Below, one piece after another: positions 53,072-64,000 of a stretch of 64,000 nucleotides of DNA. Location of the stretch: assembly GCA_026929865.2 (NCBI GenBank), contig JAMBYZ020000054.1, positions 1 through 64,000 on the forward strand. The letters run 5' to 3'. The translations under genes and the position numbers were made by a program. How positions within the stretch are numbered: the stretch's first letter is position 1; each line of letters begins with the position of its first letter. Under the pieces are notes generated by a model that saw only the letters and a program-made list of their open reading frames with translations, was not told the DNA's origin and did no database searches. Source of the stretch: Hyperoplus lanceolatus. Lineage: Eukaryota > Chordata > Actinopteri > Uranoscopiformes > Ammodytidae.

Positions 53072-54780
53072 TGATACAAACAATATTCAACATCAAGTCT
53101 AAACCTCTCGTATGTCTTTTTTGACAGATATAAACAACGTAATTTTTGTTTTGAGAAACCTCTTTTGATTTATTATTAAAACAACATGTTTCCATCTACA
53201 GCCACATTAATTCCTCCATAAAGTGAAGCCCTAAAGACCTTTCCTGGGGCAAGAATACATCCTATTATGTCATTCCCTCATGTATTTAATCAAGCTGCCA
53301 CTATATAACCCACCATGAAGCCATGATGACTGAACCTCTTAACACACACCAACCCTATCTCATCAAAATTACGTTCCCAGAGGACTATTCGGCATTCTCA
53401 ATTACGTTTGCACCACCACTGGGCAAAGCATCAGAAAACATATTCCTCATGTGTAACTGGTAACCTACATTTAGAGAGGGGTTCATGTTGCTCCATGTGA
53501 CAGTAAACTGAGTCATCACCTCAACATGTGCTGAAGCATAGCGCCCTCTTCTGGTCTCTATGTGCAATTACAACTGCTGGACAAACGCCTACAGGATTTT
53601 TCCCAATTTTATTTTAAAAGGTGCATGATGCAGTTTCAGGGGAAGTGTATTTGTTTACATTCACAGAGCCTGCAGTTAGTTTACTAAACATATTTTCTCT
53701 ACATGTAATTCTTAGTATTGAATAATTATATCATCACAAGAAAATATATATTTTGAGGAACCTGGAACCAAACATAAGACTAGAATATGTTTGTGGACCA
53801 AACTGTGGGCCCTGCTGCTGTAAACAACAACAGTGAAACAGTAACTTTTCAGGAAGCTTTCTAACTTCAAACAGTGTTCCAGAGATCACATTTTCCTGTG
53901 AGGAAAGTTTGTTTATTCAGTTATGAGAATAAACCTTAGAAAACGCTTCACTTCTCTGACACACACAGACTTACACACTGCACCTTTATTACTTATAATA
54001 TCAGACGTTATTTTATTTTCCTGACAACAATGTGTTTTGATGTGTGATGACAGAAAGAAAGTGTGATTGCCTTCTGGTCAGTCACAGTGTTTGAATATTA
54101 AATACATTAACATTTCATATTAATTTATAGAGAGAGCTCACTGCATTCTGCCTGTACCTGTAGTTCCATTGCTCTGTGCCTCACTCTTCACTGTGTTGAG
54201 AAACTGCAGCACAATCTGGAAAACATTTGCAAAATAAAACAATTGTAAGATTAAATTAACTAGAGAAATGTACCAAAGTTTGATTAGTCATTTTCAATGC
54301 ATTACCTAACAGGATGACGTGGATTTTCTGCTTTCAGTGTCCAAGCCCCTGAGAGAGATTTGAATCCAAATACCTCAACCGCTCCACTTGTTCTCTTTGG
54401 TCCCTCCCCTATGGTCCCTCCCTGACACGCTCTACACCAACAACGTCGTGCCAAAGTGAATGGACAGTCCCAACAGCCAATAAGAACAGAGAATCGCAGC
54501 CTCACTCTGATTGGTCAAAGTATACAGCTCAAAGTGTACAGCTCATGTTAACTTTGACCAATCAGAAATCACATACCCCAGCTTTAACAGGACTTCTTAT
54601 GTTTGGAGCTTTAAGCAACAATAAGTTATTATAGATTTTTCAAATCTCGTTTGCACCATGAATTATTACTTGGTCTGGCTTTGCGTCGGAGCGAACACGT
54701 TCAGTTTGTCAATTCAGTCAATTCTACACAAGGCATTAAAATCAAAATTTGTCTTTTCGCATATCCGAGCTCAAGTTTTC
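53072..54780. other. Unassigned sequence
   Basis: Non-coding; the longest frames (60-67 codons) are unrecognised. CCAAT boxes in inverse (TGATTGGTCAAAG, ~54509; GACCAATCAGAA, ~54557) lie in a short duplicated stretch (AGTATACAGCTC/AGTGTACAGCTC). No other structure. Confidence 0.35.
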
Positions 54781-54782
54781 CC

Positions 54783-55008
54783 TTTCAGAGGGGGTCCTCA
54801 CTCAGGGTCAGCCATAGTACAGACAGACAGACAGACAGACAGACAGAAACACTCCAGAGGGGGTCCTCACACAGGGTCAGCCATAGTACAGACAGACAGA
54901 CAGACAGACACACTCCAGAGGGGGTCCTCACACAGGGTCAGCCATAGTACAGACAGACAGACAGACACACTCCAGATGGGGTCCTCACACAGGGTCAGGC
55001 ATAGTACA
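54783..55008. repeat. ~60-75-bp minisatellite with (CAGA)n cores
   Basis: Four units of GGGGTCCTCACACAGGGTCA, GCCATAGTACAGACAG with a shrinking CAGA run (seven, six, four and none). Frames over it are artefacts. Confidence 0.9.
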
Positions 55009-55019
55009 GCGCCCCTGGA

Positions 55020-55210
55020 GCAGTTTGGGGTTAAGTGTCTTGCTCAAGGACACAAGGGTAGAGATGGTGGGCACTGTAGATGTAATACAAGTTTTACCAC
55101 AAACACCCTCCTGTCTGGTTGCAGGGATCCAACCAGAGACCTCATGGCCACTGGTCGGACCCCTTTCCTGGGCATCATACCACCACATCCAACGCCCTTC
55201 ACTGTGATGT
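55020..55210 (-). mobile_element. SINE-like fish repeat
   Basis: GGGTTAAGTGTCTTGCTCAA, GGACACA and GCAGGGATCCAACC are hallmarks of an abundant fish repeat with a tRNA-like B box on the minus strand. Ends unclear. Confidence 0.5.
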
Positions 55211-55249
55211 AATAAGCTTATAACAGATACATCTTTTGGACCCTTCAAA

Positions 55250-55790
55250 ATCGTGAAAACGAAGGCTGCATTTCAAGCCTTTGCGCGCCGCTATGACGCA
55301 ATCGGTCTTCCAATGCAGCCTTCGTAGGCTGCGGCCTCTGGAGTGGGACAGAGCTCAGATGTATCCTTCGCGGCCCAACATATCCCAAGATTCATTGCGT
55401 TTTTTCAGAGATGGCATAAGATAACAAAACAGCAACGTGTTGCTCCATCTTCTTAACTTTTATCTTCCTTTCTTTTTTTCTTCTTGTACTTTTTTTTCTT
55501 TTCGTCTGGTAGGCAACTTCTTTGTCTTTTTTCCTCCGTTATCAAGGCTGTTTCCATTGGCAGCAATCAGGGTTGCTAGGCAGCACAGGAGCGGCGAGTC
55601 GTCACGCAAGGTAACGGCTTGTTACGCAAACCGGAAATGCTCGTAAACGGAGACCTGCGGAGACCGTCTCGTTTAACAACGCTCGTTCGGCCTTCGAATC
55701 GGCCTTCACAGGCTATGGCCTTCATAGACCTTAAAGGACATGGCCTCTGTAATGGGATACAGCTACAGTGTCCAGAGTGGAACATAAATG
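55250..55790. other. Possible MITE relic
   Basis: CGAAGGCTGCATTTC near 55259, CTGCGGCCTCTGGAGTGGGA near 55330 and ATGGCCTCTGTAATGGGATA near 55740 are related motifs in a GC-rich region, suggesting a decayed element. Boundaries could not be set. Confidence 0.35.
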
Positions 55791-56164
55791 TCTCTTACTG
55801 GTTGTTGGTTTGGGATGTGCATCCTGCTTCAGCTTCCTCTGTGACCTTTAAACAAATACAGAAACATTTAGAGCCAAACTGGAAATATCAAATCACTGGA
55901 ACAACATGTGTTGTAATGGAAACATGGTTCTCATTTAAACCTTGCTGTTGTCAGAATATTTACCTAAATATACTGTATAGTAAGAGTGGAGAGTGTTTGA
56001 ACTGTCCCTGCTCTATGGGCCTGAGGCAGTTCTACACAGTGGACACTAGGTGGAGCCAAATGACTTCACATCTTCACACAAACATTCTCTTTCATGAGCA
56101 AAGCTTTTTAACAGCAGCTTGATGGAAGTTTCTATTTGCTTTAGTTAGTGAACTCTTCCACCCT

Positions 56165-56335
56165 GTGTTAGGGTTAGGTAACCTAGGTAACCAGAGGCAT
56201 TCTGCTCTGTGTGGTTATTATTACTAAACATCAGAGGGTTAGGTAACCTAGGTAACCAGAGGCATTCTGCTGTGTGTGGTTTTTATTACTAAACATCAGA
56301 GGGTTAGGTAACCTAGGTAACTAAACATCAGAGGG
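56165..56335. repeat. ~65-bp repeat with GGTAACCTAGGTAACC
   Basis: Two and a half copies of GGTTAGGTAACCTAGGTAAC, CAGAGGCATTCTGCT and TTATTACTAAACATCAGA. Confidence 0.88.
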
Positions 56336-56494
56336 AAATATTGACTGAAAACAAAATGTGTTTAAACGTTGAGACAAAACTCGTTAATTTCTCCTTTATT
56401 TCATTGTGTGGAAATAAAAAGGAATTTCTATCTTTGTTTCTGATTACTATATTTATAGGGTTAGAGCAAAATACCCCAATGGCCATTCCTCTGT

Positions 56495-56618
<124 letters not shown>

Positions 56619-56784
56619 TGGCGTGTACAGGCGAGTCCTCCTCCACAGCTCCTAATCAGCTGGTGATGACGTCAGCAGTGATTTAAACTCAAACTTTTCA
56701 AGACAGAAACCAAAGCAGCAAAACACCCTTTAAGCCTTTTCTTATGATCTAGGGTTAGGGTTCAAGGGTTTCTGATGATCTGTC

Positions 56785-56905
56785 AAGTCTGTCAGTCACA
56801 GTATCAACCTGTCAGTCACAGTATCAGCCTGTCAGTCACAGCACAGTATCATAACCCTAACCCTACAACCTGTCAGTCACAGTCTCAACCTGTCAGCAGG
56901 TAAGG
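56785..56905. repeat. 22-bp repeat (CTGTCAGTCACAGTATCA)
   Basis: About five units of (C/T)CTGTCAGTCACAGTATCAA, interrupted once by CATAACCCTAACCCTA. Confidence 0.8.
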
Positions 56906-56929
56906 TTAGGTCTGTCAGCAGCTCAGAGA

Positions 56930-57700
56930 ATGTTTGGATCCAAAGAAAACATCAACACCTGCTGCCAGTTACCTCCCTGATTAGATGCACTTTGGGAATG
57001 AATGAACAAGCCTATACTGCCCCCAGTGGTGGGAGGCAGAACATACACTCAACATAAAATGGCTCTAACAGCTTCTCTCTGGTGAAATACTAAACTGCAT
57101 TTCATTATAATGGCAAAGAGTTTAATTGATCTTATATCCATCATTAAGCATAACTTAATGTGTTCACCTTTTTATTATTAGAATGTAACAACCATTCACA
57201 CACAGAAAGGGTGAGGATTCCTGCTGTTTTTCAGAACAGCCTTTAGTAGAAATGGAATATAATATTCATCTGTATCTTTTATTAGTGTATAATGTCTTGT
57301 TTTTATGAGCTTAGAATGGGCCTTTTATATCTACATAGGAGCAGACAAACTTAACGGCCTAACACATTATTATATATAGTGGGCGTCCTGGGGAAATGCA
57401 CCTGTTGGAAGACCAAGAAGAAGAAGTACTATAGAATAAATAACTAAATACATCTTCACCTCATCACTTGATATTGTGGAAAGACTTGAGGCAGTGGTGG
57501 ATGATGCCATCTTTAGTAACTATAGCTTCTTGTCCTTGAAGGCCACCGTAGCTTCTGTAAATTCTGAGCAGTTTTGCAAAATGTGAATTGTCCGTTAATG
57601 TGCAGAGAGTAAGTTAGGATCCTAGATACAGGGCAGACAGATGAGTAACCTGTTAGAGAGTCAGTCTGATTGGTTGGAGTTGAATTGAGCAGCGAGATTC
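56930..57700. other. Unassigned sequence
   Basis: No gene or repeat recognised. Confidence 0.35.
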
Positions 57701-57704
57701 CTGC

Positions 57705-57815
57705 TTAACACACACACACACACACAGGGAGACACACACACACACACACACACAGGGAGACACACACACACACACACAGGGAGACACAGACACACACAAA
57801 CACAGGGAGACACAC
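57705..57815. repeat. Interrupted (CA)n with GGGAGACACA units
   Basis: CA tracts separated by CAGGGAGACACA at four places. Confidence 0.9.
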
Positions 57816-57980
57816 ACCCATGTTGTGCTTAATAATTTGAAACCACAAAATACAGCAAAGAGTGAAATATTTAGCAATAAAAATCGATTATTGTGCAAGG
57901 TTAATAAGCGTTGGTGTGGGGAATGTAATGTGACCCCTATGCTATGTGTTGAATCTAAGGGCTGAATGGTATACTATTGG

Positions 57981-57984
<4 letters not shown>

Positions 57985-58071
<87 letters not shown>
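57985..58071. repeat. (CT)n microsatellite
   Basis: Pure CT tract. Confidence 0.98.
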
Positions 58072-58077
<6 letters not shown>

Positions 58078-58640
58078 GTTAAAACACCAAAAAGATATCT
58101 TTACAAATAAAAAAATATATATTAAGCACACACTTGTTTTCTCTATATTTTTATTAATGGATCGCCCCTTTATTTAATTAATTGTTATTTAGATGCATTT
58201 GATCTTTTTCCTGATCCCTCTCTTCTTATACGCTCCTCATCCATCAGCTACATGTCAGTGCTTCTTCAATATCCAAACACACCCACACACACTTACACAT
58301 ACACACACACCCACACACACACTACCCAACTCCAATAACACTAGTGCGTAGTACCTCTTCTTTAATACTTTAGTGTCTGTTTTTCAAGCCATTATCCCAC
58401 TGTTTTGTTCCGTTGTTGTTCTATATTGTTGTTCTTGTTATTTGCGTGGACGTGTTTTGTACAACATCACCAATTGAAGCGATCAGGACTTGTCAGGTCT
58501 GACTTTCAATGAAAAGCTAGTACCTAAGTTAATTAGTTATGTCCTAATTAAACCAGAATTAACCAACTTGTAACACGATGCTCTAAGTACAACCCTGTTC
58601 TCCATAAGGAAATCACCCCTACTCTCACGGTTTCTGCTGA

Positions 58641-58700
58641 GCGGTGAACCCGGGCCTCTGCGATGAGCGCGCCGAAACCTAACCACTAGACTACCAGGGA
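58641..58700 (-). pseudogene. tRNA-Glu(CTC)-like 5' portion
   Basis: The minus strand reads TCCCTGGTAGTCTAGTGGTT then AGGTTTCGGCGCGCTCATCG. The acceptor 5' strand, D arm and anticodon arm follow tRNA-Glu, with CTC in the anticodon position. The A box TAGTCTAGTGG is perfect. The sequence follows tRNA-Glu through CCCGGGTTC and then departs (ACCGCTCAG), so the B box and acceptor 3' strand are lost. A dead tRNA-derived piece within the LTR-like insert. Confidence 0.7.
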
Positions 58701-59936
58701 AAAACCCAAAACAGTAAAAAATATTCTACTTAAAACCACCGTGTTCAGCGTTTTACTTCATCAAAACCTATTCATCCATAATGACTCCGGTTTAGGTATG
58801 AAATGAAACACTTTATATTTAATTCAGATAATCATTCACCACTTTTAGGCAGAAGATATCCTTCACAAGTTATTTATTTCAGTTTTATGCAGCCTATGCT
58901 TCTTAACCCCGCTTCCTAAAAATAGAACAGTTATACTATTTCAAGATTTAAAACGCCTGCGTTAAATCCGGGAAGGAATTAGAGCATATTCTCTTTATTA
59001 CAGAGAGGTTATTTGTATGAGGTTGTGTGTGTTTTAAATCAGTAATGTGCCGTAGTGTGGAGTCAAATTGTAGGCTACTTACCTCCCCGGGTGGGTGGGG
59101 GGGGGGGAACGATCTCTTTTAAGAAAAACCCTATACCTAAGGTCCTTCTGTTCCAGCTATAAACTAATTCAAACTGAGGCTTTACAACATTACAGAAATA
59201 GTAGTAGTACAATATAGAAATATTACATAAAATGGACAAGAAAGGAAAAGAAAAGAGGTTATATGTCTAATGACTCATCAAATGGAGTATATGTTCATTT
59301 CCCCTAGTTGATGTTCACTTGGTATTTCCCACAATTTGCCAAAGCACAAGATCAGAGTCATTGCATTCCCTCCGATTTTAGCCTTGCGCCTATTTCTTAT
59401 CTAAAACCCCCAGAAATCCTAAAAAATGGTGCGGACTTGAATGAGAGTGTTACCACGGAGGAAAGGGAGATCTTGTCTCAACCCACTCTTTAATTCCACC
59501 ACCATTCTATAAGTCTGTCATTCCATTCTGTGAGATTTCCTGGTCTATCATTCCCATCTAGAGTTTAAGACTGTTACCAAGTCATCTGTGTCAAGAGTTT
59601 CAAAGAAGTGTTTTAAAAGACTCTGCCTCTAAGTACTTCGAAGTCCAAAATCTTTCAGAGTATTTTGGACTCACAAAGTTTTCTAAGTTTTTCTTCTGCC
59701 TCCATGGTTGAAGGGACAGATAGAATCTGCTGGAACAGACCGTGTCAAACTATACAGTATATAGTAATGCCACTAATGCAGCTGATGCCCAGTCCTGCTC
59801 CAAACGTGCTGCTATATAGTGAACTGAGAACCAATGAGACATGGGAGAGGGAGGAGTGACAAAGGCACAGCTGCACGGGAGACCCTCCGGTAGCCCCCTC
59901 CCTCTATTCCTTCCTACTGCATGGCCATCCTTCCCC

Positions 59937-60045
59937 CTACCCCTTCCTATGGCCATATAAGGTCCTTCCCCCTACTCCTTCCTATGGCCATATAAGGTCC
60001 TTCCCTCTACTCCTTCCTATGGCCATATAAGGTCCTTCCCCTCTC
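59937..60045 (+). promoter_or_regulatory. Three CArG boxes (CCATATAAGG) in 35-bp direct repeats
   Basis: CCATATAAGG lies at 59953-59962, 59988-59997 and 60023-60032, each inside TCCTTCCTATGG...TCCTTCCC units spaced 35 bp. The sequence fits the SRF consensus CC(A/T)6GG exactly and also contains a TATA-like core. Tandem enhancer repeats upstream of the start site are usual in LTRs; use here is inferred. Confidence 0.65.
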
Positions 60046-61130
60046 CTCTGGTCAGCTTTACCCCGATGAGCATTTACACTCTATTGTTTCATTAAACATT
60101 TCCTACTTTTACTCATGACAAAAAGAAATACAAATGTCACAAGATATGCACAAGTAAAACGTTGCATCAAGTTCACCCCACTCAACACAATAACACTCAA
60201 ATAAAAGGATTCATGTCTTTTACCATTTAAAAAACATATACTGTGTATATCTAATTATAATATACAGTTTAGTTATTTAGCTTATTGTCCTTGATAAAGC
60301 AACATATTGTATAGTCTGCTGCAGGTCAACATGAGGTGCAGAGGTCATAAAATGTGTTTTAATTAGTTTAGTTTAATTATGACCTGCTTTTGTGATAGCC
60401 TTTGTGATAGGCTTTGTGCTAGCCTTTGTGCTAGGCTAAAAGCTAGCTCAAAGATACACTGACATGTTTCCCCATAAAGGGATTTTATCAAACATTATTT
60501 ATCATTACCATTGATAGTTTGTACAGAAAAGTCTCCATGTGTGTGCACACCATTCATCTAGAATATACAGTTAACCAACTCTGGAGACCTGCTGGGCATT
60601 TCACTTTAGAAGAAATTCACAAGTTACTTCAGGATGATTTTGACTTATATTTCTGAAATTGATTAATTGTGCCATAAAATTTAAATAGACTTTTTCTAGA
60701 AGTGTAAAATTGTTACTTTTAGCAGTTTGGGCCCTGTGTTGTCAGTAGGACTGTGATGGGAATAAGACGATGAAAACACTCAGTCTAAAATAAACACACT
60801 GAACATTCAACTTTGTCTTTTTGTTTTATTTATAAGCAGAAATGTGCAGAACAAAGAGATACAGAGCTCAAACTTCATGAAAAACAGCCATTTGAAACAG
60901 TTTGATTAATTTGATTAACAACAAGTTTAACATTTAACCCAAACAGCATTGATACTTTCTGATGTTACCAGTAGTTTGACTGTTAGTAATGAATCACATT
61001 GTTTATATACTGCAGTAAAAAGGAAAAAAAAGGTTAAAAGAAGCGTTCACCAAAACTATTTTTTTTACTTTTTTTGGGGGGAACTGAGTGTGGAGTATTC
61101 TCAGCTGTGTTGGCATGGAGAAGGATTTCT

Positions 61131-61221
61131 CTGGTGCTCAGTTTTTGAAGCACAGGTAGATTTTGTTGTTGCTCCCTGCGTTGAGATTTTTCTCAATGAC
61201 ATTGATCCCATTCTTCTTATA
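61131..61221 (-). pseudogene. C-terminal fragment of a second MABP-like gene
   Basis: The minus strand reads YKKNGINVIEKNLNAGSNNK then IYLCFKN and a stop, aligned with YKKNGIIVIDINLNTGNRNS-LFLALKK at the end of the gene at 35923. The frame is intact in this piece, but a TIR element begins at 61223 and no further part of the gene is found. The stop codon and 3' flank correspond position by position. Confidence 0.85.
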
Positions 61222-61222
61222 A

Positions 61223-63309
61223 CCTTCCTCCTGTGTTGACTTTCTGCTACCATCCATGGTGTTAGCAGGTTGGTTTCGACCCATGTCTGAAATCAGCTGT
61301 AAAACACACTAAAAACAATTATCTATCATCCAGTTTGTTTCTCATCTCTTGGTTACCTTGTTAGGCTTCCTTATCCATGAAAATATTGTTTTTAATATTT
61401 TTGGTGTACGAGACTGGGCCTTTTTTTTGTCAGTATGTGCCTCAATTTCAGTTTAAAAAATGGTAAAATGAACCTTAAACCTGCAGTGTGTAGAATTTTG
61501 GGTTTTATTTCCTAGCAGATTTTGTAAAAAGTAATTGTAATATCCATAAGTACATTTAATTTAGTGCATAATAGCTGAAAAAACTTTTTTGAATTATTAT
61601 TTTTTCCCTTAGAAAGGGTCTCATATATGTCAATATTTCTCCATACTTTGGACCAAGGCCTAGTGCCGCCATCTTGAAAGTGTCATAGTTGGAATGTCAT
61701 CAGGTGCATTGTTTAACATTTAGAATGGTTCTTGTCCTTGAAGGCCACTGTAGCTTCTGTTATTATTCTATAGGGTTGGGGTTACCCAGGGAGCGTTGCA
61801 TTCTAGAACTTTGTAGAACTTTCTTGATGATGTCATATTACACACTGCACCTTTAAGAGAATCATGTAAATAAATATTTGGTTGTTGTGTTACCTGATTA
61901 TTACTGAGGGGTATGAGAACACATTTCTTAACAACATTTGTTTTATTTATTTTTTCATATTAATATTATTGACCTTTTTAACATCTATGGTGTTACTGGT
62001 CAATTACGACCCATAAATATTTATTTCAGAAAAGAGCAAAAAAACTTCTATTTCAGCATTATACAAACACACAATGAAAACCAGAACAAGTCACAACACA
62101 GAGTATAGATGTGTAAGGTCAAATAAACAACAACCAATCAACAAATCAAACCAATCGAAATCAATTAATAGTTCCAAAACTAGTAAAGAAAAACAGAGTA
62201 AAAGTCTCTGTGTGCATGTGTGTGTACAGATGAGTGACAAAAAGCAACACTTTTAGTGTTCTTTGCAGAGATATTTCTTCCAGGTAAAGCACAATACGTT
62301 TGTCTTTCTGTCTTTAGTGCTTCGGCAGACCTGACACCTCTTATTTTTAGAATCAGGTGGCCATTTTCACCAAAAACATGATCCAGAACTTGGCTCACTG
62401 TATATCTCATAATTTTTGAATACTGCAAATAGGAGATGTGCACACTGCAAGTCACCAACTCTATATTGAAATGACCTCACATGTCTGGATATGCCCGTCT
62501 GTTTGTTTCGGTGTTATGCAGGTTTTAGGGCAAAAAAAGTCAAAATGAGAACCTCCCCAGAGCTCACATGATTGGGAGAGGAGCTGACTGTCATTGTGTT
62601 GGCTGACAGTGCACTTATGATTTCAGTTTTGGCTCTAGTTATTGTTTTTTACATCTTATTCTATAACTGGGTCGAAAACGACCCTAACACCACCAGTGTT
62701 ATCATTTCCACAAGAGCATTTTATAGTTAAAGGCCTACTTCACCGGTTTGAATATGAAGGTGTATTGAATTCTGAGATCCTATGTAGTATAAATGTGCGA
62801 AAAAAATTGAAATCGGTTCATCCTAGCCTGAGAAAAGGCAGAAAGAGTGTTTTTTTAACCCTATATTTCTCTTTCTCGTGACATCACAGAAAGAGAAATA
62901 TTGGGTTAAAAAAAACTTGCTTTATAAATATTACTGTGATGTCTTTTACTGTGACATTACAGTCATATTTACAAAGTACGTTTTTTTTTAACCCTATATT
63001 TCTCTTTCTGTGATGTCACGAGAAAGGGTTAAAAAAACACTCTTTCTGCCTTTTCTCAGGCTAAGATGAACCGATTTCAATTTTTTTCGCACATTTATAC
63101 TACATAGGATCTCAGAGTTCAATACACCTTCATATTCAAACCGTTGAAGTAGGCCTTTAAGTGAAATTTTTTTAATTTTTTTTATTTTGTTGAAATAGAG
63201 GTTCCTGACAAAGTCAAGAAATTTTGAAGCAATAAACACAATGTAAGTGGTTCTTTTATGCATTTGAAAACCAAAATGGGTCGGTGGCGACCCTAACACG
63301 AGAGGAAGG
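61223..63309. mobile_element. TIR element (CCTTCCTC...GAGGAAGG), piggyBac-like
   Basis: CCTTCCTCCTGTGTT (61223) and AACACGAGAGGAAGG (to 63309) are inverted with two mismatches. Inner GGTTTCGACCC/GGGTCGGTGGCGACCC motifs are also typical of fish piggyBac-type MITEs. The flanks (TTATAA and CTAT) do not show a clean TTAA. No transposase; a nested MITE occupies 62727-63160. The 92-codon frame at 62180-62458 is unrecognised. Confidence 0.65.
62727..63160. mobile_element. Palindromic MITE with ~125-bp inverted arms
   Basis: TTAAAGGCCTACTTCACCGG starts the left arm; CAAACCGTTGAAGTAGGCCT plus TTAA ends the right arm; arms extend through AGATCCTATGTAGTATAAAT and GCCTGAGAAAAGGCAGAAAG. The centre has inverted TTTCTCTTTCTGTGATGTCA. 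A half copy is at 34469. Confidence 0.8.
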
Positions 63310-63312
63310 CTA

Positions 63313-63320
63313 TCTATCTG

Positions 63321-63404
<84 letters not shown>

Positions 63405-63405
63405 A

Positions 63406-63459
<54 letters not shown>

Positions 63460-63462
63460 GTA
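63313..63462. repeat. (TATC)n microsatellite
   Basis: About 37 tetranucleotides with one TAAC interruption near 63403. Confidence 0.98.
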
Positions 63463-63469
63463 TTAGGTT

Positions 63470-63556
63470 ATGATATCAGACATTGGGGTAAGGACTCATT
63501 CCCTACCGGTAGTAGACAGTCCACTGGTTTCCTGCAGAGCACCATGGCCTCAGACT
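63470..63556 (-). pseudogene. LINE reverse-transcriptase fragment
   Basis: The minus strand reads SEAMVLCRKPVDCLLP then NESLPQ, the same LINE family as 43990-44080 (SEAMVLSRKLMDCLL). It is cut on one side by the MITE at 63559 and on the other by the microsatellite. Confidence 0.75.
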
Positions 63557-63558
63557 TA

Positions 63559-64000
63559 GGGTGTATTCACACATGGAAAGTCCGTTAGTTCACTTGCTTT
63601 GGTCCAGACCAAATAGAATTTGGATTTTTTTTTGTTGGTGTGGTCCACTTTCATATTGCCCCTTTTGCAAGTGAACCAGCAATACGAAGCAAAACCACAC
63701 GTGATCTGAAGTCATTCATTCATTGGACAGACATTCTGGGGTGGAGAGAAGCAGGAAGAACGAAGTAAAAACTGCGAAATATATCATTGATATAATATGG
63801 TTAAAAATAATAAAAATGCCTACATCTAGCCTATAAATAAAGAAGAAACACATCAAATTATTATTGTTTCATATGGTTATAATATGTAGCTCCATGTCAA
63901 TGCCACGTTATGTGGCTTCTAGCCTACGATGTGAAACATAATTTTTACTGTATTCTTGCTGCTGGATGCGCGGCTCGCGTGAAGAATAGGCTCAAACTGA
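63559..64000 (-). mobile_element. Second copy of the Harbinger-like MITE, runs off the window
   Basis: GGGTGTATTCACACATGGAA followed by GTCCGTTAGTTCACTTGC is the reverse complement of the right end at 27811, and similarity continues to the window edge (ACTGCGAAATATATCATTGA, AGAATAGGCTCAAACTGA). A TTA lies just before it. It inserted into the LINE fragment. Confidence 0.88.

Larger units (their letters stand above)
58475..60187. mobile_element. Solo-LTR-like insertion (TG...CA, CAAT target duplication)
   Basis: Comparison with the empty site in copy 1 (ATCACCAATAACAC at ~34880) bounds the insert. It begins TGAAGCG and ends CTCAACA, and CAAT is duplicated on each side (58471-58474, 60188-60191). 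TG...CA ends and a 4-bp duplication fit an LTR. The length of ~1.7 kb is large for a solo LTR but possible. It contains a tRNA-Glu-like piece, a 35-bp direct repeat near the 3' end with CCATATAAGG boxes, then TTTCATTAAACATTTCC, which could act as a poly(A) signal. No coding found; family unknown. Confidence 0.65.
58182..61221. repeat. Segmental duplication, copy 2
   Basis: 58182-58474 and 60188-61221 match 34588-36013. The copy is split by a 1,713-bp LTR-like insertion, lacks the LINE-tail insertion of copy 1, and is cut at ~61221 by a TIR element. Small indels, such as GATAGCCTTTGTGATAGGCT at ~60393, also differ. Confidence 0.92.

Overview
The window looks like repeat-saturated DNA from a teleost fish, probably a percomorph. 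The evidence is the transposon set: L2/CR1-type LINE tails, tRNA-derived SINE tails, PIF/Harbinger-like MITEs with TWA target duplications, a TTAA-flanked piggyBac-like element and a hAT with an 8-bp target duplication. A KMT5A-like SET-domain exon of a kind expanded in fish and abundant CA/GA/TATC microsatellites agree. Several blocks of CCCTAA-type telomere-like repeats and a 16-kb satellite array suggest a pericentromeric or subtelomeric setting. The species cannot be read from the sequence.

Layout. 1-1629: 5' part of a non-LTR retrotransposon ORF on the minus strand, running off the window edge. It has an N-terminal hydrophobic segment, a 2A-type ribosome-skipping motif (GDIEMNPGP), a long heptapeptide-repeat linker made by a 21-bp minisatellite, and the start of an APE endonuclease. 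1652-17678: array of a ~169-bp satellite with recurrent inverted blocks. 17679-25740: duplicated low-copy blocks, telomere-like tracts, minisatellites and MITEs. 26285-31815: at least five, possibly six, exons on the plus strand of a KMT5A-like SET-domain gene or gene relic, one broken by a Harbinger-like MITE. 31930-34155: tandem ~530-bp repeat of unknown nature. 34588-37150: an intact two-exon gene on the minus strand for a beta-prism (MABP-like) repeat protein, with a visible TATA box. 38900-46900: nested transposons, including a piggyBac-like element that holds an intron-containing exon pair and, 145 bp downstream, its exactly spliced copy. 46898-51177: complete hAT transposon with an intact 714-aa transposase. 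51240-58100: CCAAT-box array, G-rich minisatellite, telomere-like insert and microsatellites. 58182-61221: second copy of the region 3' of the MABP-like gene, split by a solo-LTR-like insertion and ending in a fragment of a paralogous gene. 61223-64000: further TIR elements, a LINE fragment and a second copy of the Harbinger-like MITE.

The likely functional host genes are the MABP-like gene and possibly the SET-domain gene. The LINE and the hAT carry their own replication or mobility proteins. Most of the rest is non-coding repeat. Coordinates of repeats are estimates read by eye, usually good to a few bases where a junction is named and to tens of bases otherwise.
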